Positions 17,207-26,149 of a stretch of 64,000 bases of DNA are shown here, piece by piece. The stretch is from Gammaproteobacteria bacterium (GTDB taxonomy: Bacteria > Pseudomonadota > Gammaproteobacteria > Legionellales > Legionellaceae): positions 1-64,000 of the forward strand of contig JANSXK010000004.1 in assembly GCA_024742995.1 (NCBI GenBank), in the 5' to 3' direction. Below the pieces are notes generated by a model that had not been told where the DNA came from, did no database searches, and saw only the letters and a program-made list of their open reading frames with translations. Each line of letters opens with the position of its first letter. Position 1 is the first letter of the stretch. The translations under genes were made by a program, and so were the position numbers.

Positions 17207-18316
17207 ATGAATACCCCTCATAGACAAAACAATTTTGATATCATTAGACTATTTGCTGCAATACAGGTTGTTTTCATTCATACACGTTCCTGGTTAGACA
17301 TTCCCATAAAATCTTATGTATATCACATGATGAGCATGTTCTCTGGCGTCGCTATTTTTTTTATCATCAGTGGGTTCCTAATAACAAAATCGTTTGTTGA
17401 AAGTGGTGGAAATTTAAAACGCTATACTATGAACCGCGTGCTACGCATTTATCCGGGTCTCTGGGTTAATTTTTTGTTCATTATTGTGTTGCTTTACGCT
17501 ACGGGAGCAATCAAAGATATCTTTGCCATTAATTTTGGTTTGTGGGGGTTATGTCAATCGTTAACAGGTCTTAGTATGTTTGGTCAGAGACTTTTTGATT
17601 GGGCGGGGTTTTATCATTTTTTCCCCAGCGGGGTTACATGGACCATTGCGGTTGAACTTGGATTTTATGGCCTCGTACCATGGTTTTTTCTTCCTTTTAT
17701 TAACGAACGTAAAAAGCTGTTTAATATTATCTTTGTGCTTGTTTTTATTGCATCAATTTCTTTCTCGTTATTAAATGGTAGGCTAATTGCTTCGCAACCA
17801 AGCAACAAATTAGCACTATTTTTGCAATGGTCGATTTTGCCGTATTTGTGGATTTTTATGATAGGTTCATTGGTATACCTCAAGTGGTCTTGCATACATA
17901 TGTACATAAAAAATAAATTTATATACTGGCTGGCGCTGCATGTGCTTATTAGTTTGTTAGCTTTTAGTTTACATGGCAGCATGGGCATTGATTTTAAGAC
18001 CATGGGGCTTTTTAATGTGATAAGAGTTTTGGTATTGGCGGGTTGTGTTATTTCTTTCGCCTACTCATTCAAGTCGTTGAATTTTTTGAATGGCAAAATA
18101 GACCTTTCCTATGGGGTTTACCTTTATCATATGCAAGTTGTTTGCACACTAATGTCTCTGGGCTTATTACATTCTCAATATTTGTGGATTTTGGTTTTTG
18201 CTAGCACATTTGCATTGGCCGCCTTGTCCTGGTTTTTAGTGGAAAAACCAGCGTTAACTTTAAAATACAAAGTGAAATTCGGCAACGACATCCGAGAATC
18301 CATCTCTCCAGCATAG
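17207..18316 (+). CDS. Acyltransferase 3 family membrane protein (OafA-like)
   Basis: 369-aa integral membrane O-acyltransferase with about ten helices. The N-terminus reads NNFDIIRLFAAIQVVFIHTR, with the characteristic first-helix Arg and His, then the RVLRIYPGLWVN motif and, later, WTIAVELGFYGLVPW. Such proteins move acyl (often acetyl) groups onto LPS, O-antigen or peptidoglycan sugars. It has no C-terminal SGNH domain. It lies 43 nt after the GT9 gene on the same strand with GGGAG before the ATG, so probably one operon, and it ends 12 nt from the convergent GT-like gene. Confidence 0.92.
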   Translation: MNTPHRQNNFDIIRLFAAIQVVFIHTRSWLDIPIKSYVYHMMSMFSGVAIFFIISGFLITKSFVESGGNLKRYTMNRVLRIYPGLWVNFLFIIVLLYATGAIKDIFAINFGLWGLCQSLTGLSMFGQRLFDWAGFYHFFPSGVTWTIAVELGFYGLVPWFFLPFINERKKLFNIIFVLVFIASISFSLLNGRLIASQPSNKLALFLQWSILPYLWIFMIGSLVYLKWSCIHMYIKNKFIYWLALHVLISLLAFSLHGSMGIDFKTMGLFNVIRVLVLAGCVISFAYSFKSLNFLNGKIDLSYGVYLYHMQVVCTLMSLGLLHSQYLWILVFASTFALAALSWFLVEKPALTLKYKVKFGNDIRESISPA

Positions 18317-18328
18317 CCAGTAGCGATA

Positions 18329-19774
18329 TTATGATGAGCTGAGAGGTGATTCGCCCAAGACTTCTAGCAGTGTTTTTTTGAAATCAACTTCAGGAGAGTC
18401 CCAGGATTTTTTGACTTGCGCTTGCAGTTTCAGCGCGTAGTCTTGATTGGTAAGGAGTTCTTGAATGAGGGGTATCAGGTCATTGATATCGTCTAGTATG
18501 AGCATTTCTTCCATTCCGGGTTGTTTGCCCATATCATCAAGCTTCAAATCGAAACGCGATTTTTCAAGGCATCCTGATGGGTCATCAACCATTGTAACTA
18601 CGGGTTTTCCCAGATAGGCGAAATCTACGGCAAGAGAAGAAATAAAGGTCATCACCAATAAGTCGGCTTTTTGTAGTTGTTCAACGTAAGTTTCCCAATC
18701 ATGTTTAAATCCGGTTGTAGGGGACGGGGTCGCGCCCATTCCGATGATACCTAATTGTGGGAATTGTATTTCTATAATATTGCTTGCTCCCCAGCGCTGC
18801 CGTATTTTTTCTTGCGCTTCCTTTGTTGCTATGGATGGTCTATAGATAATCTTGATATTTTCAAATCCTGGTTGTTGCATCGCTGTTTCTAAATGAGCTA
18901 GCATTCTATATTCGGAAGTTGTTGGGAAATAGCTATTGCCGGCAAATAAAATATATTTATATTGGCCGCTGTTTTTATTGTTACTATTTAAATTTTTGTT
19001 TTTTATATTCTCTATGATGGTGTCGTAATTTTTAAACCATGCGGAACCTAATTCGACTATCTTGGATGCAGGTACCTTGTGCAAAAAAGCAGCGCACTTT
19101 TTTTCAAATTTTCCTTGTACACAAACGGCATGATAGTTTGTTAAAAGGAACCCGTTAACATGAAGCTGGTCAGTTGTATATGGAATCAATACCGCATTTA
19201 TCTTCTTTTTTTTTGCATACCAAGCGAGGTATATATCCTGTCTATCCCAATTGCTAGATTGAATTAAAGTAATCTGTTGGTAATCAGCGAGCATTTTATC
19301 GAGTTCATTCGTATCTCGACGAAACATCATGCCCAGTAGTGTATCGGTGATATGCCATGTTCTTGGCCAATAGCCTGTTAGGATGATTAATTTGTCCATT
19401 ATTTTTTTCAGGAAGCCAGTTGCCCCGGAGGGATTGACAGCGGGATTGAATATATTGCGGCAATAATATTGAAAACCCATGTTTTTAGCTTTATTTCTGA
19501 ATCGAAACCAGTAGCCACAAACTCGTTGCGTGTACGCAATTTTTTGTAAGTATCCTTCCATCAGGTTTGATTCAGAGCTATCAGTCCACGTGTGAAAGGT
19601 TGTTCTGGTCCCCCCAAACTCCTCTCGAAAAGCTGATTGGGTACTTAATGGACTAACAATTAATACATCACACTTGTCTCGTATTGTTTCTAAGACGTGG
19701 GTGCAAAGAAGTACACGACTTATACGCGCAAGGGGGACAGACAAAATAACCATATGTTTTTTTTGTAGACTCAT
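18329..19774 (-). CDS. Putative GT-B glycosyltransferase or glycerophosphotransferase-like protein
   Basis: 481 aa, soluble. I do not recognise a precise family. The C-terminal half has GT-B-like elements: KYILFAGNSYFP after a central strand, IKIIYRPSIATKEA, and a donor-site-like AFTFISS-type segment (ADLLVMTFISSLAVDFAYLG) followed by KPVVTMVDDP. The N-terminal half has a strand-rich region (HMVILSVPLARISRVLLC, CDVLIVSP). Its ATG overlaps the upstream methyltransferase stop by four bases (ATGA), indicating translational coupling. The glycan context supports a transferase role, but acceptor and donor are unknown. Confidence 0.7.
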   Translation of the reverse strand: MSLQKKHMVILSVPLARISRVLLCTHVLETIRDKCDVLIVSPLSTQSAFREEFGGTRTTFHTWTDSSESNLMEGYLQKIAYTQRVCGYWFRFRNKAKNMGFQYYCRNIFNPAVNPSGATGFLKKIMDKLIILTGYWPRTWHITDTLLGMMFRRDTNELDKMLADYQQITLIQSSNWDRQDIYLAWYAKKKKINAVLIPYTTDQLHVNGFLLTNYHAVCVQGKFEKKCAAFLHKVPASKIVELGSAWFKNYDTIIENIKNKNLNSNNKNSGQYKYILFAGNSYFPTTSEYRMLAHLETAMQQPGFENIKIIYRPSIATKEAQEKIRQRWGASNIIEIQFPQLGIIGMGATPSPTTGFKHDWETYVEQLQKADLLVMTFISSLAVDFAYLGKPVVTMVDDPSGCLEKSRFDLKLDDMGKQPGMEEMLILDDINDLIPLIQELLTNQDYALKLQAQVKKSWDSPEVDFKKTLLEVLGESPLSSS

Positions 19775-20745
19775 TTTTTTAATCTAAAAATAACTGATGC
19801 CCTTAATATTTTTTGCTTTGGGCAAGGATATTCTTCTTGCCAAAAGATGTAATCAATATGGTCTTTGTATAAGGCGAGCAGATCAGCAAGTGTTTCTAAT
19901 CGTGATCCATCTGGTACCAGGCGCGGATCTCCATTACTGCCAAAGTTAATGGCAATCAATCCTCCAGGTTTTGTAACTCTTATTGATTCTGAAATGCTTA
20001 ATGTGATATTGGGACTATATACGATCACAGCCGAACTATAATAGACATCAAAACTATTGTCTGCATAGGTTAATGCATTCATATCCATTGTTTTGATAAG
20101 TGGAGAATATGAAAACAAATCGATTGCGGCTATGTTTTTTAAAGGGAACCCATAGGCAGGGAATAATAAAATCTCCCCTTCATTTCTTGGTCCAACACAG
20201 AGTAACTTTGTTTCCATGGGATTAACCATCATAATGGTTCTTAAGATATTCATTAATCCTTCTGTTCGATATCGATGGCTAGTAAAACATAACACTTGTT
20301 TAAAATTATGCTCAAAGCCGCCGACATTTGTGTTATCTATACTTCGCAGAGGGTTCCGGTTGGTCAATTTAGCCGTGATATAGTAATACGCCCATCGTAT
20401 CCTGAAGCGTAGTGCTAAGATGACTGGAGTTACCATCAGGTATTGATACATTGATAACGGGAACCTAGCTTTGGGAATGATATTGATCCAATAGCTATGC
20501 AGCAGCCTTTTTGCTCTTTCTGAGGCTTGTGCCGTGTTCAAAATTGTTTGTAGATATTGATCAAATAATTTTTTTGGCAGGTGACTTTGAAGGGCATCTA
20601 AGAATGCTGTTTTTCGTATAAAATGTTTATTTTCTATGGGTAATAATATATTGACAGTTTCTTCTGGTATGCCTGAATCACGCAGTGCACTAAAAGCGCA
20701 AGCATTAAGTTTATACCCCACGAATTTTTTTGTCAGTCCCAGCAT
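19771..20745 (-). CDS. Class I SAM-dependent methyltransferase-like protein
   Basis: 324 aa. The C-terminal half has a methyltransferase core: LLCVGPRNEGEILLF (motif I variant), IAAIDLFSYSP (acidic end of strand 2), DNSFDVYYSSAVIVYSPN (motif IV), and RVTKPGGLIAIN (post-motif). The N-terminal about 150 residues, including a hydrophobic helix near 120 (YQYLMVTPVILALRF), are unassigned. It may O-methylate a sugar of the surface glycan or cap a chain. GGAG lies upstream of the ATG at 20745. It is followed by the GT-like gene with a 4-nt overlap. Confidence 0.78.
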   Translation of the reverse strand: MLGLTKKFVGYKLNACAFSALRDSGIPEETVNILLPIENKHFIRKTAFLDALQSHLPKKLFDQYLQTILNTAQASERAKRLLHSYWINIIPKARFPLSMYQYLMVTPVILALRFRIRWAYYYITAKLTNRNPLRSIDNTNVGGFEHNFKQVLCFTSHRYRTEGLMNILRTIMMVNPMETKLLCVGPRNEGEILLFPAYGFPLKNIAAIDLFSYSPLIKTMDMNALTYADNSFDVYYSSAVIVYSPNITLSISESIRVTKPGGLIAINFGSNGDPRLVPDGSRLETLADLLALYKDHIDYIFWQEEYPCPKQKILRASVIFRLKK

Positions 20746-20774
20746 TTTTTTCTCCTAAGATTTACTGCGTCATA

Positions 20775-20850
20775 CGTATTAAAGTGTTTTTGACAAGATA
20801 TGAGGTCGTCTCGAATTATCTTGTTCTAGGCACGATGGGCCTCTGTCAGG
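20775..20850 (-). pseudogene. Remnant duplicate of the 3' end of the PhyH-like gene
   Basis: The sequence just downstream of the PhyH-like gene repeats, at roughly 70% by eye, the last about 75 nt of that gene (compare TTGACAAGATATGAGGT and ATCTTGTTCTAGGC with TTGACAAGAATGAGGT and ATCTTGTCCTAAGC). Read in the coding direction it gives VYPDRGPSCLEQD, against the true C-terminus IYPSQDPLRLGQD. It is most likely the leftover tail of a second or replaced copy. Confidence 0.55.
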
Positions 20851-20855
20851 ATATA

Positions 20856-21788
20856 CTACAAGAGGAGTTCTTGACAAGAATGAGGTACATTATCAAATAT
20901 ATCTTGTCCTAAGCGTAATGGATCTTGGCTGGGGTATATGACAAATTGAAGCATATCGCGATGGGTTCCCAGTTTAGGTACAGTTGCGGAGTGTAAGCAT
21001 TCCTGTGGATTAACGATACAGATGTCGCCACAATTGCCCTCAAAAAATTGCAAGGTTTTAGGATCATGTAATCGTTGTTGCATTTTTTTGCTCAATAAAT
21101 AACGATGAAAATAGCGCAAGCGACGTATCATTTGTCTGGATGTATTTTTATCATGGAATCGGAAGGCACCTGTTTCTCGAGTAACCTTATCGGAAAGGAT
21201 CACGAAGACTCGGAGCCCTGTTACGGGAAAGTTGTCATGATGAAAAAAATTTGAAAATTTTTCGGTTTCCTTTTGATCAGCCTCAGGTACATGATAATTA
21301 CGCCATATTTGTAAACGATCTATTTTACATGCGCAACCGTAATAAGATGCGATGATCCGGAGAATGTCTTCGCTTAAAAATTGTTTTATCTCTGGTATTT
21401 TATCTAATGGGTCACGTAGAAAACGACTGGCATTAGTCGAGTTCATGACAGAATGTTGTTCTGTTTCCATATACTGTTGCACTTTACTTTTTATCTTTAG
21501 TAAGAGCGTTTTAGAGTGGTTTGATTGCGGAATATAAAACCCGTTCTTTTGTAATAACGCTGCATGAGGTTTGTGCGTATTTCCTAACAGTGCTCTTTCT
21601 GCTGAAGAAAACTTTTTTTGGAACCGCGCTATCTCTCTACGAGGACCGAAGTTATTTTTGTAACTGATTGTATTGGCGTACCAAAGCTTAGTAGGTATAG
21701 ATAAAGTACCTTTCCTAATATACTTTATTTTTTGAGAAGTATAGCAATGAATATTTTTTAGAAGAGTAATGCTTTTATGAAAATTCAT
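20856..21788 (-). CDS. Phytanoyl-CoA dioxygenase (PhyH)-like Fe(II)/2-oxoglutarate oxygenase
   Basis: 310 aa. The facial-triad pattern is visible: H-x-D in FFHHDNFPVTG, the distal His in NPQECLHSATVPK, and the 2-oxoglutarate-binding Arg in THRDMLQF. The spacing fits the PhyH family. In glycan clusters such proteins may hydroxylate a sugar, lipid or small substrate, but the substrate here is unknown. AAAGG eight nt upstream supports ATG 21788. It is probably the first gene of a minus-strand unit with the methyltransferase and GT-like genes. A diverged copy of its own 3' end lies just downstream. Confidence 0.82.
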   Translation of the reverse strand: MNFHKSITLLKNIHCYTSQKIKYIRKGTLSIPTKLWYANTISYKNNFGPRREIARFQKKFSSAERALLGNTHKPHAALLQKNGFYIPQSNHSKTLLLKIKSKVQQYMETEQHSVMNSTNASRFLRDPLDKIPEIKQFLSEDILRIIASYYGCACKIDRLQIWRNYHVPEADQKETEKFSNFFHHDNFPVTGLRVFVILSDKVTRETGAFRFHDKNTSRQMIRRLRYFHRYLLSKKMQQRLHDPKTLQFFEGNCGDICIVNPQECLHSATVPKLGTHRDMLQFVIYPSQDPLRLGQDIFDNVPHSCQELLL

Positions 21789-22015
21789 CCTGAATAACCT
21801 TTAATTTAAGTCTTGTTTCAGAGGCTTACACTTATCATTACAATAGGGATGCTCATGACCGACCTTGCATCCTGCATGATCACTCCTTAGCACCATAACC
21901 TCTTTGTATCATTTTAGCAAATCATACAAACTAATTTGCACTATTATGATGAAGACACCTCATAACGGTGGTTCAATAATACGTGTAAGTATTTGTATCT
22001 TTACGTTCTGACCGT

Positions 22016-23065
22016 CTATCCGATCAACTCCCAAGTGGTTGGTGTTCCTTTTTTCACTGATTTAGATATTTTTTTCCCTAATAATTGATTTAAATATTTG
22101 GGTGATAAGCCAAACCCTGGTCTAATCGCTCTGAGATTTTGATCGGTTAAAACGTCACCTGCTGCAAGATCCTCACAAACATACAAACTGCGGCGAAAAA
22201 CAAGAGAAGTTTTTTCGGCTTCGTTTGCTTCGATTTGCGCGTTACCTAGTGCTTGCCATGCGGTACGTGTTTCACTAACTAATTGTTTTAATTCGTGTGG
22301 TTCCAAAGAAAAAGCAGCATCTACACCACCTTCTGCACGACTTAAGGTCACATGTTTTTCTATCACAGTTGCGCCCAAAGGAATGCTTGCAATTGCTGCG
22401 CCAATGCCTAAAGTATGATCCGATAAACCCACTTCACAGCCAAAAAGTTGGCGTAGAGGAGGTAATGCTAATAAATTAGAGGTTGTGGGGTCTGCGGGAT
22501 AGCTGCTTGTGCATTTCAGCAGAATAATATTGTGGCAACCCGCATGTTTTGCCGTGCGGACCGCATCGTCAATTTCACTTAAGGTAGCCATGCCAGTAGA
22601 AATAATGAGTGGTTTTTGTGTGCTGGCTGTTTTGCGAATAAGAGGCAAATCAATATTTTCAAAAGAAGAAATTTTGTAAACAGGGACGTCTAATTTTTCT
22701 AAAAAATCTACTGCTGTAGCATCAAATGGAGTACTAAATGCAATGAGACCTCTTTTACGTGCCTGCTCAAATAATGGTTTGTGCCATTCCCACGGGGTGT
22801 AAGCTTTTTGATACAAATGATACAGACTATGGCCTGCCCACAAATTTTGGGGGTCATCAATAAAAAACTCTCTCTCTGACAGATTAATCGTCATCGTATC
22901 TGCGGTATAAGTTTGCAATTTGAGTGCATGTGCGCCGCTGTCAGCAATGGCATCCACAATGGCCATTGCACGATCTAATGATTGATTATGATTGCCTGAC
23001 ATTTCAGCAATAATAAAAGGAGCGGTAGATTGGCCTATAATTTGTCGATCAACTTTGATGGTCAT
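22016..23065 (-). CDS. pseI: Pseudaminic acid synthase
   Basis: It condenses 2,4-diacetamido-2,4,6-trideoxy-L-altrose with phosphoenolpyruvate to give pseudaminic acid (NeuB/PseI family). At 349 aa it is full length, with an N-terminal TIM barrel (FIIAEMSGNHNQSLDRA, ALKLQTYTADTMT, KISSFENIDLPL, LSDHTLGIG, ATVIEKHVTLSR) and a C-terminal antifreeze-like SAF domain from about residue 285 (RRSLYVCEDLAAGDVLT). The EMSGNHNQS and YTPWEWHKP blocks are PseI-like rather than NeuB or LegI-like. The ATG overlaps the upstream gene by four bases. It is the last gene of the nonulosonate operon. Confidence 0.93.
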   Translation of the reverse strand: MTIKVDRQIIGQSTAPFIIAEMSGNHNQSLDRAMAIVDAIADSGAHALKLQTYTADTMTINLSEREFFIDDPQNLWAGHSLYHLYQKAYTPWEWHKPLFEQARKRGLIAFSTPFDATAVDFLEKLDVPVYKISSFENIDLPLIRKTASTQKPLIISTGMATLSEIDDAVRTAKHAGCHNIILLKCTSSYPADPTTSNLLALPPLRQLFGCEVGLSDHTLGIGAAIASIPLGATVIEKHVTLSRAEGGVDAAFSLEPHELKQLVSETRTAWQALGNAQIEANEAEKTSLVFRRSLYVCEDLAAGDVLTDQNLRAIRPGFGLSPKYLNQLLGKKISKSVKKGTPTTWELIG

Positions 23066-23637
23066 ACAGTACTCTCCTTAGCCTTTTCTGGTTGTTGCAA
23101 TTGAGAAACTCGCGTTTCCCAGCCCGCATGCAGTAGATACGCCACTTTTTGGCGATCTTTTAATTTATGTGCCGATCCCATCGTTGTTTGAGGGATACAA
23201 GGACATTTTTCAGCTAGAATCTCTGGCCATTTTTTCATAAACAATGCTTCAATGGCAATCGATAATTGTTGGTAAGTACTGGCCAAAGTACCTTCTGGGT
23301 CGAGTGCTACCTTTTCTTGATAAATGATTGGGCCAGTATCTAAGCCCGCATCCATATAATGGATGGTAACGCCTTTCACCGTATTTTCAATCCAACTCCA
23401 AAGGTTTGGATCTTTGCCTCTATTCCACGGTAGGTAAGAAATATGTAAATTTATGACTTTTTTAGGATACACATTTAGAAAATTAGGCCGCAAAATATGC
23501 AAATACCGGTAGCTAATCACAAAGTCAAAGGTTCCATGAGTCATTTCATTCACGGGTTCTTCGGTTTGGACAACTTCTCCAAATGTCTCTAGATAAGATG
23601 TTAATACATCTTGTTTTCCCAAATATAAAAACCTCAC
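23062..23637 (-). CDS. Formyltransferase-fold protein with canonical N-x-H...D triad
   Basis: 191 aa, a stand-alone formyl-transferase catalytic domain (10-formyltetrahydrofolate-dependent family) without the C-terminal tRNA-binding domain of Fmt. It keeps Asn and His in INLHISYLPWNRGKDPN and Asp in YMDAGLDTGPI. In a sugar cluster this suggests N-formylation of an amino sugar, as for dTDP- or UDP-amino-sugar N-formyltransferases. It overlaps pseI by four bases and lies 46 nt after another formyltransferase-like gene. The likely acceptor is a pseudaminic acid precursor amine. Confidence 0.85.
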   Translation of the reverse strand: MRFLYLGKQDVLTSYLETFGEVVQTEEPVNEMTHGTFDFVISYRYLHILRPNFLNVYPKKVINLHISYLPWNRGKDPNLWSWIENTVKGVTIHYMDAGLDTGPIIYQEKVALDPEGTLASTYQQLSIAIEALFMKKWPEILAEKCPCIPQTTMGSAHKLKDRQKVAYLLHAGWETRVSQLQQPEKAKESTV

Positions 23638-23683
23638 CTCAATCGCTCCAAAAACCGAATTAAAATTTAATAGATTGAATCAT

Positions 23684-24376
23684 TCACTCTTCTTTTATTT
23701 CCTTAATATTGACCATGGCCCGCACATGATCTGTATTTTCTTCAGCATGAGTAAATTCTAATTTAAAATTTCCAACCGTCAAAAAAGCTGATGGATAACC
23801 GTCTGCATCTAACATCCGGATTTTATCGAATACATCGCTTAAAGTGTTTGCGTCAATAAGATTACTGTTTTCTGGTTTACAACGTTTGAATGGCGTTGCT
23901 TCACCTGACTGAGGCTGCGGATGCGGCTGTGTTTCTAAAATTTCGACGATCATTTCTTCTATGACACGATCAGCACGATAAAATATTTCAGATGCTGAAC
24001 CATGTAGTGATAGTGGATACTTCAAATATACATCGCCCGCATCTAAATCTTCTACACATCGTAATGCGCTAATCACTGTATCTTTATGGCCACGCATAAT
24101 GAGATTTTGTAAAGGACTGCCCCCACGCCCATAAGGCACGTCTGTCATATGAAAAATAATAGACTCATAATTTTGCCAAACCTGTTTTTCTATCTTTTTT
24201 GACCAGTGGGGGAAAAAGATATATCTGGGATTTATTGTAGTTAAATGTTCTATTGATAGTTCTTGTTCTTTCTGAATTAGCATAAACTGTTGACCGGTTC
24301 TTTGTGCCAGTCGTCCTGCTAATTCAGCATTCCATGGACGTTGAGATGCAATAAAATGAGTTGAGTTACAGTCCAT
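23684..24376 (-). CDS. Formyltransferase-like protein with altered catalytic Asn
   Basis: 230 aa. The middle region (FHMTDVPYGRGGSPLQNLI, then CVEDLDAGDVYLK) aligns with the formyltransferase catalytic domain, and the C-terminal part (FDKIRMLDADGYPSAFL) resembles the extra domain of Met-tRNA formyltransferase-like sugar enzymes. The catalytic N-x-H is I-F-H here, so the Asn is missing, while the His and the Asp of EDLDAG are kept. It may use an alternative mechanism or work with its neighbour. Its ATG overlaps pseG by 11 nt. It is found in the Pse operon, so a sugar substrate is likely. Confidence 0.75.
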   Translation of the reverse strand: MDCNSTHFIASQRPWNAELAGRLAQRTGQQFMLIQKEQELSIEHLTTINPRYIFFPHWSKKIEKQVWQNYESIIFHMTDVPYGRGGSPLQNLIMRGHKDTVISALRCVEDLDAGDVYLKYPLSLHGSASEIFYRADRVIEEMIVEILETQPHPQPQSGEATPFKRCKPENSNLIDANTLSDVFDKIRMLDADGYPSAFLTVGNFKLEFTHAEENTDHVRAMVNIKEIKEE

Positions 24377-25463
24377 TATTTTTCCTTGTTATGGCTTGGA
24401 CAACTCGTTGTGCACCTAAAGCATCAACAAGTGTTTTTGTTTTTTCCGCTAATACTTCGACATCCTTTGGATGCTGAAGTAAGTGACAAATTTTTTCTTC
24501 CCATGCTTCTAAAGACGCTGCTTGTCCTGAAGGCAATGACCATTGATAGCCTTCATCTACTAATGCTTGAGTAAATTGCCGCTGATTGTCAGCAATACTA
24601 ATCACCAACGAAGGTAATCTCAATGCCATTCTTTCCCATGTTGTTGCACCCCCTGCTCCTATCATCAAGTCTGCATTAACCATAAGTCCGGCTAATGAAG
24701 GAAGGTTTTGATGCAAATATGTATTAGAACGTTGTGCCACTTGTTCTGCAATAGCACGTGGACTGGGATGATTTATCCCAATAACCACATCAACGACTAA
24801 GTGTATTAAATTAGGGTGTTCTAATGCACGCAATACTTTCTGGGTTTGGTTGCCGTGATCACTGCCGCCAAAAAATAATAGCACGCGGCGAATTTGTCCC
24901 GTATGTTTCTCTATATTTTCGAAAATGCTCGCATAGTCGGATTGCAGCAAAGCGTATTTAGGCCCCAATAGACATAAACATTGATCTGGTGTAAGCGCTT
25001 GATAGCGATCAGGGGTCATGGCACCGAAATAATTTTGATCAAGCAATATATCACAATCATGATGACGATTAGCCAAATCATCAATTGCTAAAATATGTCC
25101 AACAGAGGGTCGAACTGCTTTTTCCCATAATTTATCTAAGCCATAATGATCTACAATCAACCAATCACAATGCACTCGATTTAATTCAACCAAAGTTTCT
25201 TCTATGTCTTGCTCTACTTGAACACCCAGCCAGTCCGCATAATTTTCTGAATAAGCATCAGTACGAACTGTAGGCGGCGGTAATCGACACATACGATAAG
25301 ATAAATTTGCTATTCGTTGCATGATATGACCAGGATGTTCTCGACAAATAAATACAATATCTGCGCCACTGCGTTTTAATGTGTCTGCTAACGTCAAACA
25401 TCGAATGACATGTCCACTTCCTATCATCGTACTGCTGTCTACTCGAAAAGCAATACGCATCAT
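24366..25463 (-). CDS. pseG: UDP-2,4-diacetamido-2,4,6-trideoxy-beta-L-altropyranose hydrolase
   Basis: PseG releases UDP from the altrose nucleotide ahead of PseI. At 365 aa it has a GT-B/MurG-like fold. The N-terminus FRVDSSTMIGSGHVIRCLTL holds the Gly-rich loop and catalytic His of the family, followed by WLIVDHYGLD, AIDDLANR, LFFGGSDHGNQT and MIGAGGATTWERMALRLP. It overlaps the PIG-L deacetylase stop by four bases (ATGA). It has no fused GNAT domain, so PseH activity must come from elsewhere. Confidence 0.92.
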   Translation of the reverse strand: MMRIAFRVDSSTMIGSGHVIRCLTLADTLKRSGADIVFICREHPGHIMQRIANLSYRMCRLPPPTVRTDAYSENYADWLGVQVEQDIEETLVELNRVHCDWLIVDHYGLDKLWEKAVRPSVGHILAIDDLANRHHDCDILLDQNYFGAMTPDRYQALTPDQCLCLLGPKYALLQSDYASIFENIEKHTGQIRRVLLFFGGSDHGNQTQKVLRALEHPNLIHLVVDVVIGINHPSPRAIAEQVAQRSNTYLHQNLPSLAGLMVNADLMIGAGGATTWERMALRLPSLVISIADNQRQFTQALVDEGYQWSLPSGQAASLEAWEEKICHLLQHPKDVEVLAEKTKTLVDALGAQRVVQAITRKNNGL

Positions 25464-26149
25464 GTTGTCTCAAGATGTAAATGACGACCCAGCATAAATG
25501 CTTCTGCAGCTTCGACGCCCACAGATGCACCGCGCCAAGATGCAAGATGTTCTGTGGCAAGAAGTGAACGACTGTGAGGCCAAGCGCGCATTTCTGCTTC
25601 ATAAGCATTTAGTGCTTGCGTACGAACCTTCGTATACGCACTAATATCGACAAACCAATTCGGCGCAAAAGTCGTAGTCGTTGATGGCAGTTGCCATTCT
25701 GTACTAGAGGGCACCTCAAAAAACAATAATAACTGCACACAATGCCCCGGCTGAGGTCGACAAGCAGTCACTGTTGCCTGGTGTACTAATCGATGATCAA
25801 TATTTAAATCATTAGCGTGATGCGTCAAAATCATGTTTGGTTGATGTTGATGGATGTGTTGTTCCACAAACTGCACAATATCGAGCAAATCAACAGAATC
25901 CATACGATTATCAGGAAACGCACCAAAAGTAATGGAGCGAACCTGTAGTATGTCAGCTGCGGATTGTGCTGCCTTTCTACGAATAACACTTTCCTCAGAA
26001 CACACTTCAGATTGGCGCGCACCTACACCATCGGTAAAAAATACGATATGTACATGCCATCCTTCGGCGGCATAACGTGCGATTGTACCTCCGCAGCCAA
26101 GCACTTCATCGTCAGGATGGGCTGCCAAAATAAGCATGGTTTTTTGCAT
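25460..26149 (-). CDS. PIG-L/LmbE family de-N-acetylase
   Basis: 229-aa zinc-dependent deacetylase of the GlcNAc-PI/mycothiol type. The AHPDDE metal motif is at residues 10-15, with a GCGGTIARY loop and a second metal/catalytic block THHANDLNIDHRLVH. The family removes N-acetyl groups from amino sugars. Sitting between the cytidylyltransferase fusion and pseG, next to two formyltransferase-fold genes, it could expose an amine for N-formylation or amidation on the nonulosonate or its precursor. It starts directly after the fusion stop. Confidence 0.88.
   Translation of the reverse strand: MQKTMLILAAHPDDEVLGCGGTIARYAAEGWHVHIVFFTDGVGARQSEVCSEESVIRRKAAQSAADILQVRSITFGAFPDNRMDSVDLLDIVQFVEQHIHQHQPNMILTHHANDLNIDHRLVHQATVTACRPQPGHCVQLLLFFEVPSSTEWQLPSTTTTFAPNWFVDISAYTKVRTQALNAYEAEMRAWPHSRSLLATEHLASWRGASVGVEAAEAFMLGRHLHLETT

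Noticed and set aside
23062-24376. Methionyl-tRNA formyltransferase (fmt) for translation initiation
   Set aside because: Both proteins are much shorter than Fmt (about 315 aa), one lacks the catalytic Asn, and both lie inside the Pse operon.
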